This document shows positions 9,193 to 19,366 of a DNA stretch of 32,677 nt, piece after piece. The position numbers and the translations under genes were made by a program. The stretch is from Bacteroidota bacterium (GTDB taxonomy: Bacteria; Bacteroidota; Bacteroidia; Bacteroidales; JAAUTT01). The notes under the pieces were generated by a model. It had not been told where the DNA came from. It saw only the letters and a program-made list of their open reading frames with translations, and did no database searches. Positions within the stretch are counted from its first letter, which is position 1, and the number at the start of each line of letters is the position of its first letter. The stretch lies in NCBI GenBank assembly GCA_020048915.1, contig JAIFLU010000172.1, forward strand, positions 1-32,677. The letters run 5' to 3'.

Positions 9193-9214
9193 TTTCCGAA
9201 AACGTTTCCGAAAA
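9193..9214. promoter_or_regulatory. LacI-type operator inside a direct repeat
   Basis: The decamer TTTCCGAAAA occurs twice (9193-9202 and 9205-9214), separated by CG. The junction forms a near-palindrome GAAAACGTTTCC (9198-9209) with the central CG and A/T-rich arms typical of LacI-family operators; 10 of 12 positions are symmetric. It sits in the divergent region between the regulator and symporter genes, just upstream of the regulator's candidate -7 element, so binding would be expected to affect both directions. Confidence 0.65.
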
Positions 9215-9288
9215 AATAATTAACATTTTGCTTTACAAAGGAGTAGGATATGTCTAATTTGGCTTCGGTTATAATATAAGCTACTGAA

Positions 9289-10947
9289 ATGACAACTCCT
9301 GATTTTATTGTAATTGCAGCCTTCACCATTCTTATTGTTTTTATTGGAATGTCGTTTTCAGGAACTTCCGGAAAAAATATGAAATCATTTTTTGCTGCCG
9401 GTGGAGCGATGCCTTGGTGGATCAGCAGTTTGTCGCTTTTCATGGGCTTTGTTTCGGCTGGTACCTTTGTGGTATGGGGGTCAATTGCTTACTCTTCGGG
9501 ATGGGTTTCTGTTTCTATTCAATGGACGATGAGCCTTGCCGGTTTTCTGGTTGGATTTTTAATTGCACCCAAATGGCATAAAACAAAGGCCTTAACTGCT
9601 GCCGAATACATTACCGGACGGTTAGGTATTAATGTTCAAAAAACCTATACTTATCTCTACCTTTCTATAATGGTATTTATGACAGGAGTATATCTTTATT
9701 CCGTATCAAGGCTTCTTGAGGTTTCAACGGGATTACCATTGAATTACGCCATTGTTTTACTTGGCATTCTTGTAATACTCTATACTTCAGTAGGAGGGCT
9801 CTGGGCTGTTGTGGTTACCGATACCCTTCAGTTTATTATTCTCACGGCAGCAGCCATTATTGTTGTACCTCTTTCTCTTGAAAAGGTCGGAGGCATACAT
9901 CAATTTATTACATCACTTCCAACCCAGGGTTTTCTGGATCTTACCAATCACGAATACACCTGGAGCTTTTTGCTGGGTTTCGGACTTTATAATTTCTTTT
10001 ACCTGAGTGGTCAGTGGGGGTTTGTTCAGCGGTATACTTCTGTGAAATCACCTTCCGATGCACGTAAGGTAGGATGGCTTTTTGGAGCCTTATACATCAT
10101 CAGTCCGGTTATCTGGATGCTACCCCCCATGATTTATCGTGTGATAAATAATGATTTGAGCGGACTCCAGGACGAAGGCGCTTACCTGATGATGAGTAAG
10201 GAAGTTTTACCTGCCGGAATGCTTGGTTTAATGATGATTAGTCTTGTTTTTGCCACAACTAGCTCGGTTCAGGGAGTTTTGAATATTTCGGCGGGAGTAA
10301 TCACAAACGATTTATACAGGAACAAATTCCCTGATTCTACGGAAAAACGACTGATGGGCGTTGCGAAAATTTCTACCATCAGTTTTGGCATTATCACCAT
10401 GGCCATAGCGCTTATGGTGCCGTTTATGGGAGGAGCAAAGGAAGTTGTTCTGAGTGTTGCGGCTCTCACAGGCTGTCCCTTGTACTTGCCTCTTATATGG
10501 TCTCTCTTTTCGAAAAAGCAAACGGGTAAAACCATCCTGGCCTCAACAATAATTTCATTGATAATAACACTTTCGTTTAAGTTTTTCGTCCCCCACTTTT
10601 TCGACTTTAATTTATCGAGAGCGGGCGAAATGATCCTGGGAGTTTTAGTTCCCGCATTATTGATTGTGATTTTTGAAGTAATTATACGGTTAAGGAATAT
10701 TCCCGATTCCGTATATTATCAGACCTCCGCTGACTTAAGTTCCAACGAAACTGCTGTTGATAATTCCCAGCCATCGGATAATAAACAAGGGTTACGGATG
10801 ATTGCAGTCGGGATTATTGCAACAGGTATCATTATGGGAATAATAGGTTTAACAGCCTCTTCGGGTAAATTATATGTTTTGGGAATGGCCTTTATTTTAT
10901 TGTTAATTGGGATAAGAATAATAACTACATCGTTGAATAAAAAATAG
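9289..10947 (+). CDS. Sodium/solute symporter (SSS family), probable sugar transporter
   Basis: A 552-aa inner-membrane protein with about 13-14 hydrophobic segments. Family features include the N-terminal SFFAAGGAMPWWISSLSLF segment, which matches the first-helix region of SSS transporters, followed by the AAEYITGRLG loop. These carriers move a solute together with Na+; SGLT-like members take sugars. It is the first gene of the rightward run facing the LacI-type regulator, and the oxidoreductase starts 9 bases after it, so monomer import and oxidation are probably coupled. A weak promoter-like TTTG...TAATTTG pair (9227-9230 and 9255-9261) precedes it. The substrate is unknown. Confidence 0.9.
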   Translation: MTTPDFIVIAAFTILIVFIGMSFSGTSGKNMKSFFAAGGAMPWWISSLSLFMGFVSAGTFVVWGSIAYSSGWVSVSIQWTMSLAGFLVGFLIAPKWHKTKALTAAEYITGRLGINVQKTYTYLYLSIMVFMTGVYLYSVSRLLEVSTGLPLNYAIVLLGILVILYTSVGGLWAVVVTDTLQFIILTAAAIIVVPLSLEKVGGIHQFITSLPTQGFLDLTNHEYTWSFLLGFGLYNFFYLSGQWGFVQRYTSVKSPSDARKVGWLFGALYIISPVIWMLPPMIYRVINNDLSGLQDEGAYLMMSKEVLPAGMLGLMMISLVFATTSSVQGVLNISAGVITNDLYRNKFPDSTEKRLMGVAKISTISFGIITMAIALMVPFMGGAKEVVLSVAALTGCPLYLPLIWSLFSKKQTGKTILASTIISLIITLSFKFFVPHFFDFNLSRAGEMILGVLVPALLIVIFEVIIRLRNIPDSVYYQTSADLSSNETAVDNSQPSDNKQGLRMIAVGIIATGIIMGIIGLTASSGKLYVLGMAFILLLIGIRIITTSLNKK

Positions 10948-10956
10948 TTAAGCACT

Positions 10957-13236
10957 ATGTTAAGACAAGATTTAACTTCCGGAAAACGGGAGAATGTGCA
11001 AGTTACGCTCAATTCAGATCTGATTGTAGTTGGGGGAGGTATGACAGGAACATGCGCCGCCATAACGGCTGCACGTGCCGGTATCAGGGTAGTTCTTGTC
11101 CAGGACCGGCCTGTTTTAGGAGGCAATGGTTCCAGTGAAGTTCGGCTCTGGATTCTTGGCGCAACTTCTCATATGGGGAACAATAACCGTTGGGCACGCG
11201 AAGGAGGCGTAATAGATGAGATTCTCGTCGAAAATCTTTATCGTAACAAGGAAGGTAATGCTGTAATTTTCGATACGATATTGCTCGATAAAGTTATTCA
11301 GGAACCGAATATTATCTTATTGCTCAATACCACAGTAACCGATCTTCAAAAAAACGGCAATAATCAGATACAATCTTTACATGCATACTGCAGTCAGAAT
11401 TCTACGGAATATCTCCTGAGTGCACCTTTGTTTTCCGATACTTCGGGAGATGGTGTATTAGGTTTCAGGGCCGGGGCTTCCTTCCGCATGGGGGCTGAAT
11501 CCAAAAGTGAATTCGGTGAAGGGTTTACACCAACGGAAGAATACGGAGAACTTCTTGGACACACCATTTATTTCTATAGCAAAGATGCCGGTAAACCGGT
11601 AAAATATGTAGCGCCGTCGTATGCCCTTAAGGATATCAATAAAATACCACGTTTCCGGAATATCAAGACAGGGGATATGGGCTGTAATTTCTGGTGGTTC
11701 GAATACGGTGGCAGGTTGAATACGATTTATGATACTGAAAAAATAAAATGGGAGCTCTGGAGTGTTGTTTATGGTGTGTGGGATTTTATCAAAAACTCCG
11801 GAACCCTCCCACAAACAGAAAATCTTACGCTCGAATGGGTAGGGGTGATACCCGGGAAACGTGAAAGTCGCCGGTTTGAAGGCTTATACATGCTGAAACA
11901 ACAGGATATTGTTGAGCAAACACAGTTTTACGATGCAGTTGCCTTCGGAGGATGGGCAATTGACCTCCATCCGGCGGATGGCGTGTTTTCGGAACTTCCG
12001 GGATGTAATCAATACCATTCCAAAGGAGTTTACCAGATTCCATACCGTTGTTTTATAAGTAAGGACATCGATAATCTTTTTATCGGGGGACGATTGATCA
12101 GTGCTTCGCATGTAGCTTTTGGGTCGACCCGGGTAATGGCCACTGCGGCTCATGGCGGACAAGCTATCGGAATGGCTGCTGTCCTGTGTATCCGCAATGG
12201 ATATAAACCTAAGGAACTGGCAAGTGAAGAAAAGATAAAACTTTTACAGCAGGCTTTAAGTATTGCAGGGCAAAGCATTCCGGGAATACCAGCCGACAAC
12301 AGTAAAAATTGGGCTTCACTGGCACGCATCGGTGTGTCGAGCGAGCTGGTTTTGGATACCATCCCATTCGACGGACCCTGGTTAAAACTCGACATAGCAG
12401 CCGGTCAACTGCTTCCACTGAGCAAAAACATTGAGTATGCAATTGAAATTTCTGCTAATGCATCAGAAGATACCATCCTGGAAGTCGATTTACGTTGCAG
12501 TTCAAAGGAACAAAACTATACCCCGGATATACTTCTTGAAAAACAATTTGTTCCGCTTGAAAGGGGGATTAATAGCAAGACCATTCGGTTTAAAAATTCC
12601 CTGAAAAGCGATCAGTATGGCTTCTTTATTTTCAACAGGAATCCTGAAGTTGAAATAAAGTGCAGTGAAAAGCTTGTGACCGGTATTGTATCGGTATTTA
12701 ACAGAACTAATCCTGCGGTGAATAATCATGGCAAACAAATACCACCTGATAGCAGCGGTTTTGAATCGTTTGAGTTCTGGTGTCCTGAACGCCGTCCAAG
12801 GGGTCAGAACATTGGCATGAAGATAAATCCGGGTATTGCTCTGTTTAACAAGGAGAATTTAATAAATGGATACGTAAGGCCATACATCCGTCCGAATGCA
12901 TGGGTGGCCAACTGGAACGATAAAAACCCAGTTTTAACGCTGGAATGGGAGGAGTCTAAAACTATCGAAAAAATAATCCTGTATTTCGATACAGATTATG
13001 ATCATCCCATGGAATCTACCCAAATGGGCCATCCTGAAGATGTGATGCCTTTTTGTATTCAAAATTATAAGATAACCGACAGAAACGGAAACCTGCTACA
13101 TGCTATTACTGGAAACTATCAGACCATTCAGTATATCAGGCTTCAAAAACCGGTAGTAACAAGCAAAATTATTATTTCCATGGAGCCTTCATCTGAAAAT
13201 GTATTGCCATCCATTTTTGAAATAGGAATTTATTAA
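10957..13236 (+). CDS. FAD-dependent oxidoreductase with C-terminal beta-sandwich
   Basis: A 759-aa protein with an N-terminal dinucleotide-binding fold: VVGGGMTG (24-31), then VLGGNGSSEVRLW (53-65). A second FAD contact region, FIGGRLISASHVAFGSTRVM, is followed by GGQAIGMAA. This matches the FAD-dependent oxidoreductase family PF12831. From about residue 440 the sequence changes to beta-rich segments with a discoidin-like look (NAWVANWNDKNPVLTLEW). No signal peptide is visible, so it should act in the cytoplasm. It lies 9 bases after the symporter and 50 bases before susC. Family members often sit in carbohydrate-degradation loci, but I know of no firmly established reaction for this branch. 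A sugar or sugar-acid oxidation is an inference from context. Confidence 0.85.
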   Translation: MLRQDLTSGKRENVQVTLNSDLIVVGGGMTGTCAAITAARAGIRVVLVQDRPVLGGNGSSEVRLWILGATSHMGNNNRWAREGGVIDEILVENLYRNKEGNAVIFDTILLDKVIQEPNIILLLNTTVTDLQKNGNNQIQSLHAYCSQNSTEYLLSAPLFSDTSGDGVLGFRAGASFRMGAESKSEFGEGFTPTEEYGELLGHTIYFYSKDAGKPVKYVAPSYALKDINKIPRFRNIKTGDMGCNFWWFEYGGRLNTIYDTEKIKWELWSVVYGVWDFIKNSGTLPQTENLTLEWVGVIPGKRESRRFEGLYMLKQQDIVEQTQFYDAVAFGGWAIDLHPADGVFSELPGCNQYHSKGVYQIPYRCFISKDIDNLFIGGRLISASHVAFGSTRVMATAAHGGQAIGMAAVLCIRNGYKPKELASEEKIKLLQQALSIAGQSIPGIPADNSKNWASLARIGVSSELVLDTIPFDGPWLKLDIAAGQLLPLSKNIEYAIEISANASEDTILEVDLRCSSKEQNYTPDILLEKQFVPLERGINSKTIRFKNSLKSDQYGFFIFNRNPEVEIKCSEKLVTGIVSVFNRTNPAVNNHGKQIPPDSSGFESFEFWCPERRPRGQNIGMKINPGIALFNKENLINGYVRPYIRPNAWVANWNDKNPVLTLEWEESKTIEKIILYFDTDYDHPMESTQMGHPEDVMPFCIQNYKITDRNGNLLHAITGNYQTIQYIRLQKPVVTSKIIISMEPSSENVLPSIFEIGIY

Positions 13237-13286
13237 CTATAAAAATGACAATTATTATTATGACTAACTATTTTAAAATCAATTTT

Positions 13287-16200
13287 ATGAAACATTTTTT
13301 AATTTTTCTTCTACTATCCATAAGTATTTATGGGTATGGGCAATCAAGGGTTCTTAAAGGAACCGTGACCTCTGAAACCGGTGAGCTAATGCCGGGGGTT
13401 AATGTTTTAGTTGAAGGAACTACCATTGGAGTAGTTACAAATACCGATGGAACATATTCGTTGAATATTCCGGTTCAGAAAAATATCCTGATTTTTTCGT
13501 TTATCGGATATCTTACCGATAGGATTGATGTAACTGGTAAAGATATTGCAGATGTAAGACTTGTTTCGGACGTTAAATCACTTGAAGAGATAGTTGTGGT
13601 TGGTTATGGAAACCAAAAAAAGGTAAACCTTACGGGTTCGATAGAATCTTTAAAAGGTGATGTTATTGCCAAAAGAAGTACTATTATGACATCTCAGGCA
13701 CTGCAAGGGATGGCTCCGGGAGTAACTGTTACCTCCAATAGTGGTAAACCTGGCAAGGAAGGTACTTCCATCCGTGTTCGTGGTATTGGTACCCTCAACG
13801 ACAATAACCCGCTGGTATTGGTAGATGGAGTTGCATCATCGGTTGATGCTGTTGACCCAAACGACATCGAAAACATTTCAATATTAAAAGACGCCGCCTC
13901 CGCTTCAATTTATGGATCGCGTGCTGCTAACGGTGTGATTCTGATAACCACTAAACGGGGGAAAACCGAAAAAACAAGTGTAATGTATAAAGGCTCTTAC
14001 GGGTTTTCCCTGCCTTTAGAAATTCCTAAAAATGCTACCGCCTGGGATTACATGACCATGTACGATGAAGCGAACGGAAACGACCTGAGAAACGATGCAG
14101 GTGTACCCGGAGGAGCTATTTATGGAGCAACTAAAATTGAAGAATGGAAGAATGCGACTGATCGCGATGCATATCCAAATTCCGACATGTTTAGGGAAAC
14201 TTACCGGGATAGGGCAACCCAGACACAACACTATCTGGGGTTCTCCATCGGAAATGAAAAATTCAGGTCGAATACGTCAATAAATTATACCTGGCAGGAT
14301 GCCCATATTCCCAATTCACTTTATAAGCGCTACGGTGTAAGGTCAAACAATAGTTATACGCTGAACAAAATTTTTGAATTCGGATTTGATTTATCGGTTC
14401 GTAACACCGATATCGACGATGCTGCTTCGGGTACATTGATTGAAGGTTTAATGCGGCAGCCTGCAATATACCAGACTCGTTATTCCAACGATGTTTGGGG
14501 TACAAGTTATGCAGGTACTCCCCATGCAATGCAATACATTTATGAGGGACTGAATATGCGATAAGAGAACTATCAGGAAGCAATTGCAAAATTAAATGCT
14601 ACCATCACCCCCTTTGACGGGTTGAGAATTGATTTGTCCTATGCGCCAAAACTGAATTTATCGAATTACAAAGATGTTAATAAAACTACTGATGTAATCG
14701 ATTATAAAACAGGTCAGGTGTTACGCTCTTCGGTAGGTATGCTGGTAAACTATGCTAATTTGAATGAAGTAAGGGACAGAACACGGGAAGATGACATCAA
14801 TTTATTAGCAAATTATTCGAAAGAATTAGGCAAGAGCAGTATAAACGTGTTAGGTGGATTTCAGTATTTGACTAATTATTTCAACAGTATAAGTGCTTAT
14901 CGTCAGGTTAATAATTTTCAGCAGTTCGAGGAAATTAATGCTTACGATCCTACAGGCATGACAAATGGAGGTTACTCAAACGAGTGGGCTTTAATGTCTT
15001 ATTTCGGACGCTTGAATTATGCTTACGCCAGCAAATATTTGTTTGAAGCGAACATACGATACGATGGTTCATCAAGGTTTGCTAATGGCTATAAGTGGGG
15101 TTTGTTTCCTTCGTTTTCGGCTGCATGGCGCTTTTCTTCCGAAGGATTCATAAGTAATTTATCGTGGTTGAACAATGGAAAACTCAGAGCTTCATGGGGA
15201 GAACTTGGCAATCAGTCCGGCCTGGGCTCTAATTATCCTTTCGCATTAAATGTGGCTACCAATCAGTATACTGTTTTCGGAGGTGTTTTAAATCCAGGAT
15301 ATGCCCCGGTAAATTTTGCCTTAAATAACATAACCTGGGAATCTACCAGGATGCTCGACTTTGGTATAGATTTGGGCTTTCTGAACGGGAAAGTTGATTT
15401 AACATTTGACTGGTATAAAAAAGATACCCGGGATATTTTGCTCAACATTGCAATACCCGGCGTTATGGGATATGCAAATTCACCAAAACAAAATGCAGGT
15501 TCAGTAGAGAATATCGGATGGGATCTTTCAATTTCTCATAATAATACTTTTGGTGATTTTAATTACAGGATTACAGGTATTCTATCGGATGTTCAAAATA
15601 AAATTACCAACCTTGGAGGCCTGGCACCGCAAGTTAACGGAGTTCATGTTAAGAAAGTGGGCGATCCGATTGATGCATTATACGGATATGTAGCTGATGG
15701 ATATTTCTCCTCTTTTGCTGAAGCTCGAGCTCATACGGTGGCACAGTGGGGCAAACTTCAGGGAGGCGATATCCGGTATATCGATCAGCTTACTGTTGAC
15801 ACGGATGGTGATGGTAAACCCGATGCCGGTGATGCTAAAATGACAGGCGATGACCGTGTGGTTCTTGGAAACCCAATTCCCCGTTATTCTTTCTCGTTAG
15901 ACCTGTTTGGTTCATATAAAGGATTCGATTTAGCTGTGTTCGTTCAGGGTGTAGGAAAACGTGATGGTTATATTTCCGGTTGGCTGGCTTATCCTTTCTC
16001 TAATGCTTCAACACTGCTAGTGCAGCATCTCGACCGCTGGAACGAAGCTAATCCTAATCCCAATGCTGCTTATCCACGGCTTTCTATCAATCAGCATTCG
16101 AATAACACACAGGCATCCAGTTTCTGGCAGGTTAGTGCAGCATATATGCGTTTGAAAAACCTTCAGGTAGGTTACACATTCCCAAAAACATGGTTCGAGA

Positions 16201-16358
16201 AGAAGGGCATTTCCGGTTTACGAATATATGCCAATGGAAACAATCTGTTTACAATGAGTAAAATGCCAATAGGCATGGATCCGGAATCGCCCGAAAGCGT
16301 TCAGAACAGTTATCCTCTTATTGCTACTTATACATTTGGAGTGGAAGTAAAATTTTAA
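13287..16358 (+). pseudogene. susC: SusC-type TonB-dependent outer-membrane transporter, interrupted by in-frame stop
   Basis: Together the two parts encode about 1,023 residues of a SusC transporter. There is a signal peptide (MKHFLIFLLL...YGYGQ), a carboxypeptidase-regulatory-like domain (LKGTVTSETGELMPGVNV), a TonB-box-like EEIVVVGYG, the plug domain, and a full beta-barrel including RYDGSSRFANGYKWG and the terminal strand ending GVEVKF. A single TAA at 14562-14564 interrupts the barrel. The frame before and after is identical, and the sequence continues smoothly (…GLNMR, stop, ENYQEAIAKLNATI), so this is one nonsense change and not a frameshift. I chose ATG 13287 over the in-frame ATG at 13245 because it starts at the signal peptide. 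If real, the stop truncates the protein after about 425 residues and abolishes import; a base-call error is the alternative. Confidence 0.9.
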
Positions 16359-16385
16359 CGATAAAAACTATTTAAATCTACTAAT

Positions 16386-18083
16386 ATGAAAAGTTTAAAA
16401 TATGTCACTTTGATGATGCTGGTGCTGCTCACTGCATGTGACGATGCTATTGAACGCTATCCGTTGGATGTTCCTAATTCAGAAACATTCTATAAGAACG
16501 AAATTGAAATACAGGGAGGTGTAAATGCTTGTTACTCATTTCTGGTGGCAGGCAATAACGGTTATTTAACTCCTGAATACAGTTGGGATGCATTAGCTGA
16601 TGTTGTCTTTATTCGTGGAGGCGGATTTGCTCAAAACATGCTGATGTCGGTTACCGATTATAAAGACGGATATTTCAGGTCGTTATGGCTCAGCATGTAT
16701 CAGGGTATTTCACGTTGTAACCTTATGCTCGAAAAAATTGAAACGGTTAAGGATAAATTGCAAGCTGAGAAAGTAAATCAGTTTCAGGGCGAGGTTTATT
16801 TTCTGAGAGGCTACTATTATTTGCGACTGATAAACATGTTTGGTGATGTTGTTTACCTCAATAAAACTGTTAAGTCGGTATCGGAAGGCAAGCAGGTAAC
16901 CAGGACACCCAAAGCTGATATTTTACAGAAAATTTATGCTGACTTTGATAAATCAGCCGAATTACTTGCTAATTCAACAATAAAAACGTCAGGTCGTGTC
17001 ACCTGGGGAGCTGCCATGTCATTTAAAGCACGCGCTGCGCTTCAGAATAACGACTGGGCAACCGCTGCAACTGCTGCTAAAGCTGTAATCGATTCGAAAA
17101 AGTACAGCCTTATGCCCAAATATGAAACGCTTTTTACCGAAGCCATTCTTAACAGTGCCGGTAACACTGAACAAATACTAACACAGGGACATCTGGTTAC
17201 AGCCAACAATGCGACAACATTTGCCCAATTTACAAGTGCACGCTCTGTAGCAGGCGGTTATACTACCATTGTGCCGACACAGAATATGATGGACTCCTAT
17301 CTTTGTACGGATGGTCTCGATATCAGCAAATCGCCGATATATGATAAAACACAACCCTATAAAAACCGCGATCCACGAATGAAATATTCTTTTGTTTTAC
17401 CAGGAGATATGTGGAATGGCTTTGTTTACGAAACCCGCAAGGACAAACCAACGACACTAAATAGTGCCGGTGCAAGTGTAAAGAACCTGGATAGCTATAA
17501 CACAACTGAGTTCACCTCTTTTACAGGGTATCTTGTTCGTAAATATTACGATTTTAAATATGCCACAAAGCTCACCCAGTGCGAGAATCCTTTCATGCTT
17601 TGTCGTTATGCCGAAGTTTTGCTTACATATGCTGAAGCTAAAATTGAACTGAACCAGATCGATAATGATTGCATTGATGCGATAAACCTGGTTCGGGGGC
17701 GTTCAGATGTAAATATGCCAGCAATAGCTACCGGATTAAGTCAGATGGAAATGAGGAGAATCGTTCGTTCTGAACGTAAAGTTGAATTATGGAACGAGAA
17801 CCTTCGCTATCAGGACCTCCTTCGCTGGAAACGTGCCGAAGTAGTTCTTAAACGACCCATCTTTGGCCGGCCTGTTTTAGGGGATTTCAGTCTTTATCCT
17901 GCCGTTACCTTTGATGAATATGGAGACCCGGTTTACGATGAAACAAATTATGTTCCTCATCCATCGACTGATTATCGTATTTTGATCAGGACCAATTTCA
18001 ATAAGGATAAAGATTATTTGTGGCCTATTCCTGAAACCGAGCTAAATCTGAATCCAGGTTTAGGACAAAATACAGGATGGTAA
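16386..18083 (+). CDS. susD: SusD/RagB-family outer-membrane glycan-binding lipoprotein
   Basis: A 565-aa surface lipoprotein with lipobox LTAC (Cys18). It has the typical SusD N-terminal pattern (Asp/Glu-rich start, PNSETFYKNEIEIQGGVNACY), the helical TPR-like core (QGEVYFLRGYYYLRLINMFGDVVY), the conserved RYAEVLLTYAEAKIEL and the family ending WPIPETELNLNPGLGQNTGW. SusD caps the SusC barrel and binds the oligosaccharide to be imported. It begins 27 bases after susC, so the two form an operon, and a terminator follows at 18130-18157. Unlike susC its frame is intact. Confidence 0.97.
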   Translation: MKSLKYVTLMMLVLLTACDDAIERYPLDVPNSETFYKNEIEIQGGVNACYSFLVAGNNGYLTPEYSWDALADVVFIRGGGFAQNMLMSVTDYKDGYFRSLWLSMYQGISRCNLMLEKIETVKDKLQAEKVNQFQGEVYFLRGYYYLRLINMFGDVVYLNKTVKSVSEGKQVTRTPKADILQKIYADFDKSAELLANSTIKTSGRVTWGAAMSFKARAALQNNDWATAATAAKAVIDSKKYSLMPKYETLFTEAILNSAGNTEQILTQGHLVTANNATTFAQFTSARSVAGGYTTIVPTQNMMDSYLCTDGLDISKSPIYDKTQPYKNRDPRMKYSFVLPGDMWNGFVYETRKDKPTTLNSAGASVKNLDSYNTTEFTSFTGYLVRKYYDFKYATKLTQCENPFMLCRYAEVLLTYAEAKIELNQIDNDCIDAINLVRGRSDVNMPAIATGLSQMEMRRIVRSERKVELWNENLRYQDLLRWKRAEVVLKRPIFGRPVLGDFSLYPAVTFDEYGDPVYDETNYVPHPSTDYRILIRTNFNKDKDYLWPIPETELNLNPGLGQNTGW

Positions 18084-18129
18084 TAAACGAACTTTTTTTC
18101 AGATGGATTAATTAGTTAGTAAATTTGGT

Positions 18130-18157
18130 GAAGGGCTGGTGTAAAAGCCAGCCTTTT
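18130..18157 (+). terminator. Rho-independent terminator after susD
   Basis: GGCTGG (18134-18139) pairs with CCAGCC (18148-18153) across an 8-base loop. The stem is extended by A-T and G-T pairs and runs into four Ts. It lies 46 bases after the susD stop and divides the regulator/transport half of the locus from the exported-enzyme half. Confidence 0.75.
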
Positions 18158-18214
18158 CACTATTTGAAATAATCTAACCTTTGTAATTGACAATCTTAGG
18201 TAGTGACTTACACG

Positions 18215-19312
18215 ATGCGACAAATTACCCTGCTTACCTTAATTTGGGCTCTGTCAGGATTCATTTCCTCAGCCCAGGAGAAAAATGCTGTACCGCCTGG
18301 AGAGTTGAATATCCAGGCAATGATTACCCCCATAAAATTAACCGCGAAATTCATTAACGACACTTCCTACATCTGGTGCGGAACGCTTGTAAAGTCGCAC
18401 ATCGACCAAAAATACCATCTCTTCTATTCCCGCTGGCCACGCAAGTATGGAATGTCAGCCTGGGTAACCAGTTCAGAGGTGGCTCATGCTGTTTCCGATT
18501 CGCCTTATGGTCCGTTTCAGCATAAAGATGTTACTCTGCCTCATCGGGGAGATGAATACTGGGATGGGATGTACACGCACAATCCAACGGTTCATTTCTT
18601 CAACGGAAAATATTACCTCTACTACGCCGGCAATTTTGGCGATGGTAAAATAACCAGCCCGCAACTCAACTGGACACACCGCAACAACCAGCGCATTGGG
18701 GTTGCTATTGCCGACGACCCAAATGGCCCCTGGAAGCGGTTCGATAAACCAATCATTGATATTTCTGCAGATACAACGGCACACGATGCACAAATGGTGG
18801 CCAACCCTTCGGTTACCCAAATGCCCGATGGCCGTTTCCTGATGGTTTACAAAGCAGTTGCTCGTAAAAAACCACAGCCTTTTGGTGGCCCTGTTGTCCA
18901 TCTCACGGCCATTGCCGAAAATCCGGAAGGCCCATTTGTGAAACAAAACAAACCTGTTTTTACGGCTGAAAATATTGACTTTCCGGCAGAAGACCCATTC
19001 GTGTGGTTTCAGGATAACTGCTATTACGCAATTGTAAAGGACATGAAAGGTGCTTTTACCAATGCTGGCCGCAGTTTGGTGCTTTTTTATTCGCTCGACG
19101 GTTTGGATTGGAAACTGGCTAAACATCCGTTGGTTTCAACCTTGGATATTAAATGGGAAGATGGTACTGTCCAAAAACTTGAAGCTTTGGAAAGGCCGCA
19201 ACTTTTTTTCGATAATGGCAAACTGGTGTCGCTGCTATGCGCTGTTAACGAGACTTTGGATCATTCTTACAATGTTCAAATTCCGCTTAAGCAGCGAAAG
19301 AAGAAGAATTAG
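18215..19312 (+). CDS. Exported five-bladed beta-propeller glycoside hydrolase-like protein
   Basis: A 365-aa protein with a signal peptide ending near ISSAQ. The body shows the repeating blade pattern of GH43/GH62/GH117-type folds: GKYYLYYAG after THNPTVHFF, ANPSVTQMPDGRFLMVYKA, AEDPFVWFQDNCYYAIVKDM, and RPQLFFDNGKLVSLL. Acidic residues at blade starts (AHDAQMVANPS, PAEDPF, LEALERP) could form the catalytic set, but I cannot assign acid and base with confidence, nor the family number. ATG 18215 is preferred over the in-frame GTG at 18203 because it starts at the signal peptide. It is the first gene after the terminator, so it presumably has its own promoter; GH97 follows 54 bases later. Confidence 0.75.
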   Translation: MRQITLLTLIWALSGFISSAQEKNAVPPGELNIQAMITPIKLTAKFINDTSYIWCGTLVKSHIDQKYHLFYSRWPRKYGMSAWVTSSEVAHAVSDSPYGPFQHKDVTLPHRGDEYWDGMYTHNPTVHFFNGKYYLYYAGNFGDGKITSPQLNWTHRNNQRIGVAIADDPNGPWKRFDKPIIDISADTTAHDAQMVANPSVTQMPDGRFLMVYKAVARKKPQPFGGPVVHLTAIAENPEGPFVKQNKPVFTAENIDFPAEDPFVWFQDNCYYAIVKDMKGAFTNAGRSLVLFYSLDGLDWKLAKHPLVSTLDIKWEDGTVQKLEALERPQLFFDNGKLVSLLCAVNETLDHSYNVQIPLKQRKKKN

Positions 19313-19328
19313 AACGTAACATTATGGT

Positions 19329-19336
19329 TATATTTG
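19329..19336 (+). promoter_or_regulatory. Candidate internal -7 promoter element before the GH97 gene
   Basis: TATATTTG is a perfect TAnnTTTG and lies 30 bases before the GH97 start, in one of the longer gaps of the enzyme run. No TTG is seen at the expected -33 position, so this may be chance in AT-rich DNA. Confidence 0.25.
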
Positions 19337-19366
19337 ATTATAATCTATAACTCATACCTATAAAAA

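Noticed and set aside
9146-9226. Longer N-terminus for the LacI-type regulator
   Set aside because: The added 27 residues would be encoded by the operator and promoter-like region, and the family starts a few residues before the helix-turn-helix.
13245-13286. Longer N-terminus for SusC starting at ATG 13245
   Set aside because: It would put 14 extra residues before a clean signal peptide that begins at ATG 13287.
13287-16358. susC read as two separate transporter genes
   Set aside because: Both parts are in the same frame, the second lacks a signal peptide and plug domain, and the two halves complete each other exactly around one TAA.
18473-19126. Long open frame (217 codons) on the minus strand
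   Set aside because: It lies fully inside the exported propeller gene. Its translation has no recognisable motif and is rich in His, Cys and Trp, as antisense frames of GH genes often are.
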